Part shown: positions 7,521 to 10,440 of the stretch, one piece after another
Layout of the letters: each line of letters opens with the position of its first letter
Numbering within the stretch: the stretch's first letter is position 1
Source: Nitrospirota bacterium
GTDB taxonomy: Bacteria > Nitrospirota > Nitrospiria > Nitrospirales > NS-4
Assembly (NCBI GenBank): GCA_005877565.1
Contig: VBOK01000012.1
Span: forward strand, 1-10,440
Direction of reading: 5' to 3'
DNA length: 10,440 nucleotides
The notes under the pieces: model-generated
The model's input: the letters and a program-made list of their open reading frames with translations, nothing else
Databases searched by the model: none
What the model was told of the DNA's origin: nothing
Made by a program: the position numbers and the translations under genes

Positions 7521-7558
7521 ACTATAGCACAGTATTTTCCACGCGCAATATTTTTTTT
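7521..7558 (-). promoter_or_regulatory. Candidate sigma-70 promoter with A-tract upstream element for the SpeD-like gene
   Basis: Reading the minus strand, an eight-A run (7558-7551) precedes TTGCGC (7548-7543), then a 16-nt spacer and TATAGT (7526-7521). Both hexamers are near consensus and the A-tract resembles an UP element. This 40-bp AT-rich patch stands out sharply from the surrounding GC-rich DNA. Transcription would start near 7514-7512, leaving a 5' leader of about 70 nt before the SpeD-like ATG. Confidence 0.5.
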
Positions 7559-7586
7559 CACCCCGCTCGAATTTTTTCGCTCCCGG

Positions 7587-7910
7587 TCAGTGCTTCTTGG
7601 AGGGTGTGTAGCCCTGAATCTGTGCGTAGGCTTCCTCGACGCTCATCCGCTTCAGCTCCACCTGCCGGCGCACCCACAGTTCGTGCTGCGCCCGCAGGTG
7701 GTACTCCTGCCGACGTCGCAGCGCGCCGCCGCCCAGCGTCCAGATCGACGTGAAGAAGGTGTCCTGCTGCGACGAGAGCAGGCCGGCCTGCCCCAGGACT
7801 GCCTGCTCGTCGAACACCGGCGTGTCCCAGGTCCAGCTCTCGTCGTAGGCCGGCGCGGTCGCGCAGGACGCCAGCGCGAGGCAGGCCAGCAGGAGCGCCG
7901 TGGACCTCAT
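7587..7910 (-). CDS. Small predicted lipoprotein of unknown function
   Basis: This is a 107-residue protein whose N-terminus MRSTALLLACLALASC is a compact lipoprotein signal peptide with lipobox LASC and lipidated Cys16. The mature part of about 92 residues is hydrophilic: an acidic, Trp-containing stretch (YDESWTWDTPVFDE), then an Arg/Gln/Glu-rich probable helix (about 65-97) and a basic tail ending PSKKH. No known domain is recognised. It is probably anchored to the inner or outer membrane facing the periplasm. The ATG at 7910 has no strong ribosome-binding site. It lies 55 bp downstream of putA on the same strand and may be read from the same message, but nothing else links it to proline oxidation. 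The downstream 142 bp to the SpeD-like start carries that gene's own promoter. Confidence 0.68.
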   Translation of the reverse strand: MRSTALLLACLALASCATAPAYDESWTWDTPVFDEQAVLGQAGLLSSQQDTFFTSIWTLGGGALRRRQEYHLRAQHELWVRRQVELKRMSVEEAYAQIQGYTPSKKH

Positions 7911-7965
7911 GGCGGCAGCATAGCGAGCGGACTGGACTGAAGCAAGGTCGCAATGGAGGAAGCGG

Positions 7966-10440
7966 TCAGGACAACTCCGGGCTGAAGCCGCGTCTCAGCG
8001 TGTTCTCCGAGAGGACAGAGCCCGAGACGAACTGGAGGAGGTAGTCCGGTCCTCCCGCCTTGGCCCCAATGCCTGAGAGACGGCCACCGCCGAATGGCTG
8101 GCGGCCCACCAGCGCGCCGGTGATCCCCCGGTTGATGTACAGGTTGCCGACCAGAAACTCCTCGCGCGCCCGCGCGATGTTGCGGGGGCTACGGGAGAAG
8201 AGCCCGCCGGTGAGCGCATACTCGGTCGCGTTGGCGAAGGCCAGAGCTTGATCGAAGTCCCGCGCCCGCAACACCGCCAAAACCGGCCCGAAGATCTCTT
8301 CGCGGGCCAGCCGGTGCTCTGGGCGGATGTTCGTGACGATCGCCGGCCCGACGAAGTTCGGCCCCGGCCGTCGCGCGAGGTCCGGCAGCAACACGGGCGT
8401 CCCTTCCTGTTTCGCGATAGCCAGATAGTCCAGCACCTTCTGCACCGCGCGTTGATCGATCAAGGGGCCGAGCCCCGTGCCAGGCTCTTCGGGCGGACCC
8501 ATGCGCACGCTTCGCGCGGCTTCCACCAGCCGCTCGACGAAGGAGTCGTGGATGGCGTCCAGAACGATCGCGCGCGAGCAGGCGGAGCACTTCTGCCCCT
8601 GGTAGCCCAGGAAAGAGGCGATCACGCCGGCGACCGCTTCATCCAGATCAGCGGTGTCGTCCACGATGATCGCGTTCTTGCCCCCCATCTCCGCGACGAC
8701 CTTCTTGACCTCCCGCTGCCCCGGCGAGACTCGCGCCGCATCGGCGATGATCTGGAGGCCGACGGCCTTCGAGCCGGTGAAGGCGATGACAGGGACGTCG
8801 GGGTGCGCGACCAGGCGGCGGCCCGCCTCCGGCTCGCCGGGCAGGAATTGCAGGACACCGTCCGGCAGTCCGGCCTCGCGGAAGGCCGCCACCAGCGCAT
8901 GCCCGGTGACCGGGGACCTTTCCGACGGTTTGAACACGACGGCATTGCCGGTGACCAACGCCGCGGCCACCATGCCGGTCGGGATCGCGAGCGGAAAGTT
9001 CCACGGGGAGAGGACCGCCACGACGCCGCGCGGCCGGTACACCAGGTGGTTGAGCTCGCCCGGCAACGTCCCGAGCCGGATCGGTTCCGCCAGGCGGCGC
9101 ATCTGTCGGCGGTAGTATTCGAGGAAATCGATGGCCTCGGCCACATCGGCATCGGCGTCGCGCCAGCCCTTGCCTACTTCGAAGACTTCCAGCGCGGCCA
9201 GCTCGAACCGGCGCTGGCGCAGCAGGTCGGCGGCCTTCGCCAGAACCGCCATCCGGTCCGACGCGGGCATCGCCGCCCAAGACCGGCCGCCCGCCACCGC
9301 GCGGGCCACGGCCTCGTCCACGTCCTCGGGGACCGCCGCGCTCACGACACCGACCACCTCCTCGGGCCTGGCTGGGTTTCGTGCGGTCAGGGTCGGTCTC
9401 GTAAGGCCCCTGGGCGGGGGGAAGGTCAGCTCGATGCGCCGCCCGGGCGTGGCGCGCACGGTGGCGAGCGCGGCGCGCATGCGCTCGCGAGCCTCGGCAC
9501 GGGAAAAATCCGTGTGAGGCTCGTTCGTGAACTCGGGTTCTAGTCCGAGATTCGTAGGGGAGGGGTTTACCCCCTCCTTCTGAAGATGGGCGGGGATCAA
9601 CCCCGTCCCTACATCTGAATGTGTAAGGGCCGGCGGCTTCAGCAACTCGTCGAGGCGCTGGTTGCCCAGGAACTGCCGACGCAGGATGGACTCGTTGGCA
9701 GTGTTCTCCAACAGGCGCCGGACGAGATAGGCCATGCCGGGGATCAAATCGCCGACCGGTGCGTAGACCCGCAGGCGATAGCCGGCATCCACGATGGCAG
9801 CCTGCAGCGGCTCGGCCATCCCGTACAGCATCTGGAGCTCCGCGACCTTCGTCGCGAGCCCCTTACGTTCCGTTTCGGCCATCACCATCGCGACGTGGCG
9901 TAGGTTGTGCGTGCCAAATGCCGGCCGGATCACCGCGTGGTGCTCCAGCAGGAGCGGGATCAGCCGTTCGTAGCAGGCGTCGGTATCGTCCTTGCGGGCG
10001 AAGACCGGCACGGGCCACCCGCGCTGGCAGTGGGTGATCGTCTCGTAGTCCCAGTAGGCGCCCTTGACCAGGCGGACGCCCATCGGCGCCCCGCGGGCCT
10101 CGGCCCAGGCGAGCAGCTCGCGGACGTCGCGTTCGGTGTCCTTGAGGTACGCCTGCACCGCAAGGCTGACGAAGGGATAGGCGCGAAACTCCTCTTCCAT
10201 AAGGAGGCGTTGGGCGATCCAGAGCGTCAGATCCTTCCACTCGTAGTGCTCCATATCAAAGGTGACGGCGGCCCCGTGCTGCATGGCCGCTCTGAGCAGC
10301 GGGCGCAACCGGGCTGCAACGGCCGCGTAGCAGCCTTCTGGATCGATCGGATCGAACTGCGAGTCGAGCGCCGACAGCTTGATCGACACCTGAGTCCGCG
10401 GCAGCGGGCCCAGGTGGTCGGCTTCAAGAAGGGGCGAGGG
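7966..10440 (-). CDS. putA: PutA-type bifunctional proline dehydrogenase / P5C dehydrogenase (N-terminus beyond the window)
   Basis: PutA oxidises proline to pyrroline-5-carboxylate (FAD, electrons to quinone) and then to glutamate (NAD+). The frame stays open to the right edge; the GTG at 10389 is internal, being the Val of the VSIKLSA strand. In numbering from that codon, the proline dehydrogenase barrel covers about 1-250, with DMEHYEWKDLTL (45-56), RLVKGAYWDYE (106-116), LQMLYGMAEP (185-194) and YLVRRLLENTANES (221-234). The aldehyde dehydrogenase domain runs from about 318 to the end, with PWNFP (462-466), FTGSKAVG (537-544), EMGGKN with Glu567, and GQKCSACSR with catalytic Cys601. Both sites look intact. 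The linker (about 255-283) is encoded by a palindromic repeat absent from usual PutA proteins. No DNA-binding domain is visible, but the N-terminus is missing. The small lipoprotein follows after 55 bp. Confidence 0.95.
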   Translation of the reverse strand, partial: PSPLLEADHLGPLPRTQVSIKLSALDSQFDPIDPEGCYAAVAARLRPLLRAAMQHGAAVTFDMEHYEWKDLTLWIAQRLLMEEEFRAYPFVSLAVQAYLKDTERDVRELLAWAEARGAPMGVRLVKGAYWDYETITHCQRGWPVPVFARKDDTDACYERLIPLLLEHHAVIRPAFGTHNLRHVAMVMAETERKGLATKVAELQMLYGMAEPLQAAIVDAGYRLRVYAPVGDLIPGMAYLVRRLLENTANESILRRQFLGNQRLDELLKPPALTHSDVGTGLIPAHLQKEGVNPSPTNLGLEPEFTNEPHTDFSRAEARERMRAALATVRATPGRRIELTFPPPRGLTRPTLTARNPARPEEVVGVVSAAVPEDVDEAVARAVAGGRSWAAMPASDRMAVLAKAADLLRQRRFELAALEVFEVGKGWRDADADVAEAIDFLEYYRRQMRRLAEPIRLGTLPGELNHLVYRPRGVVAVLSPWNFPLAIPTGMVAAALVTGNAVVFKPSERSPVTGHALVAAFREAGLPDGVLQFLPGEPEAGRRLVAHPDVPVIAFTGSKAVGLQIIADAARVSPGQREVKKVVAEMGGKNAIIVDDTADLDEAVAGVIASFLGYQGQKCSACSRAIVLDAIHDSFVERLVEAARSVRMGPPEEPGTGLGPLIDQRAVQKVLDYLAIAKQEGTPVLLPDLARRPGPNFVGPAIVTNIRPEHRLAREEIFGPVLAVLRARDFDQALAFANATEYALTGGLFSRSPRNIARAREEFLVGNLYINRGITGALVGRQPFGGGRLSGIGAKAGGPDYLLQFVSGSVLSENTLRRGFSPELS
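9550..9620. repeat. Two-hairpin palindromic repeat element inserted in frame in putA
   Basis: The 71-bp element has outer inverted ends (ATTCGTAGGG on the left, CCCTAC...GAAT on the right). Inside are two hairpins: GGAGGGG/CCCCTCC (9559-9565 with 9571-9577, 5-nt loop) and GGGCGGGG/CCCCGTCC (9588-9595 with 9601-9608, 5-nt loop, one G-T wobble). It resembles the REP/MITE-like G-rich palindromes found between genes in many bacteria, but here lies within coding sequence. It is read on the minus strand as a Pro/Gly/Leu-rich linker without a stop. A further imperfect inverted repeat, CTCGG (9532-9536) with CCGAG (9545-9549), abuts it. Confidence 0.8.

Noticed and set aside
7554..7586. Terminator for the small lipoprotein gene at the T-rich runs
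   Set aside because: The sequence between the A/T runs does not form a convincing inverted repeat on the minus strand, and the A-tract is better explained as part of the SpeD-like promoter.
8248..9543. A 431-codon open frame on the + strand inside putA
   Set aside because: It is antisense to the aldehyde dehydrogenase domain, has a composition rich in Arg, Gly, His and Asp with no motif, and no ribosome-binding site.

Overview
This is a high-GC (roughly 60-65%) bacterial window with tightly packed genes on both strands. There are no rRNA, tRNA, CRISPR, transposase or phage genes. The gene set suggests a free-living Gram-negative-type bacterium, perhaps Nitrospirota or a related lineage: a quinol-oxidising bc complex with a b6-like cytochrome b carrying a C-terminal c-heme domain, a GAF plus HD-GYP protein, a bifunctional PutA, two outer-membrane-type lipoproteins and a SpeD-like pyruvoyl enzyme. 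The lineage is inference from family resemblance only.

Layout. The 3' end of purE (1-227, +) is followed after 16 bp by an MFS transporter (244-1539, +). Eleven bases later, convergent on it, is a GAF/HD-GYP signalling protein (1551-2912, -). A short divergent promoter region (2913-3003) carries a 12-bp tandem repeat. A respiratory operon follows on the + strand: a zinc-ribbon membrane protein (3004-3441), a Rieske Fe-S protein (3428-3955, overlapping by 14 nt) and cytochrome b with a truncated cytochrome c tail (3958-5202). Then come a predicted lipoprotein (5271-5903, +) and a LOG-family protein (5928-6959, +). The right third is all on the minus strand and reads from the right edge: PutA (from beyond the window to 7966), a small lipoprotein (7587-7910), and a divergent SpeD-like gene (7001-7444) with its own good promoter candidate and a 23-codon upstream ORF. 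The LOG and SpeD-like genes converge on a perfect GC hairpin at 6967-6982.

How the genes work together. The Rieske/cytochrome b pair would move electrons from the quinol pool to a c-type acceptor, and PutA would feed electrons into that pool by oxidising proline to glutamate. The HD-GYP protein would belong to cyclic-dinucleotide signalling, but its catalytic domain looks damaged. PurE belongs to purine synthesis. The lipoproteins, the zinc-ribbon protein and the LOG protein have no clear pathway link to their neighbours.

The most notable points are: (1) a SpeD-like enzyme that keeps the Ser/His/Cys machinery for pyruvoyl self-processing but has Thr in place of the usual Glu before the cleavage serine and lacks the following TWPE-type motif, preceded by a small ORF whose stop overlaps its start codon; (2) an HD-GYP protein apparently missing the first helix of its HD domain; (3) a cytochrome b-c fusion that ends before any possible methionine heme ligand; (4) a two-hairpin palindromic repeat inserted in frame in the PutA inter-domain linker. 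No large undescribed multi-gene defence or mobile system is visible.
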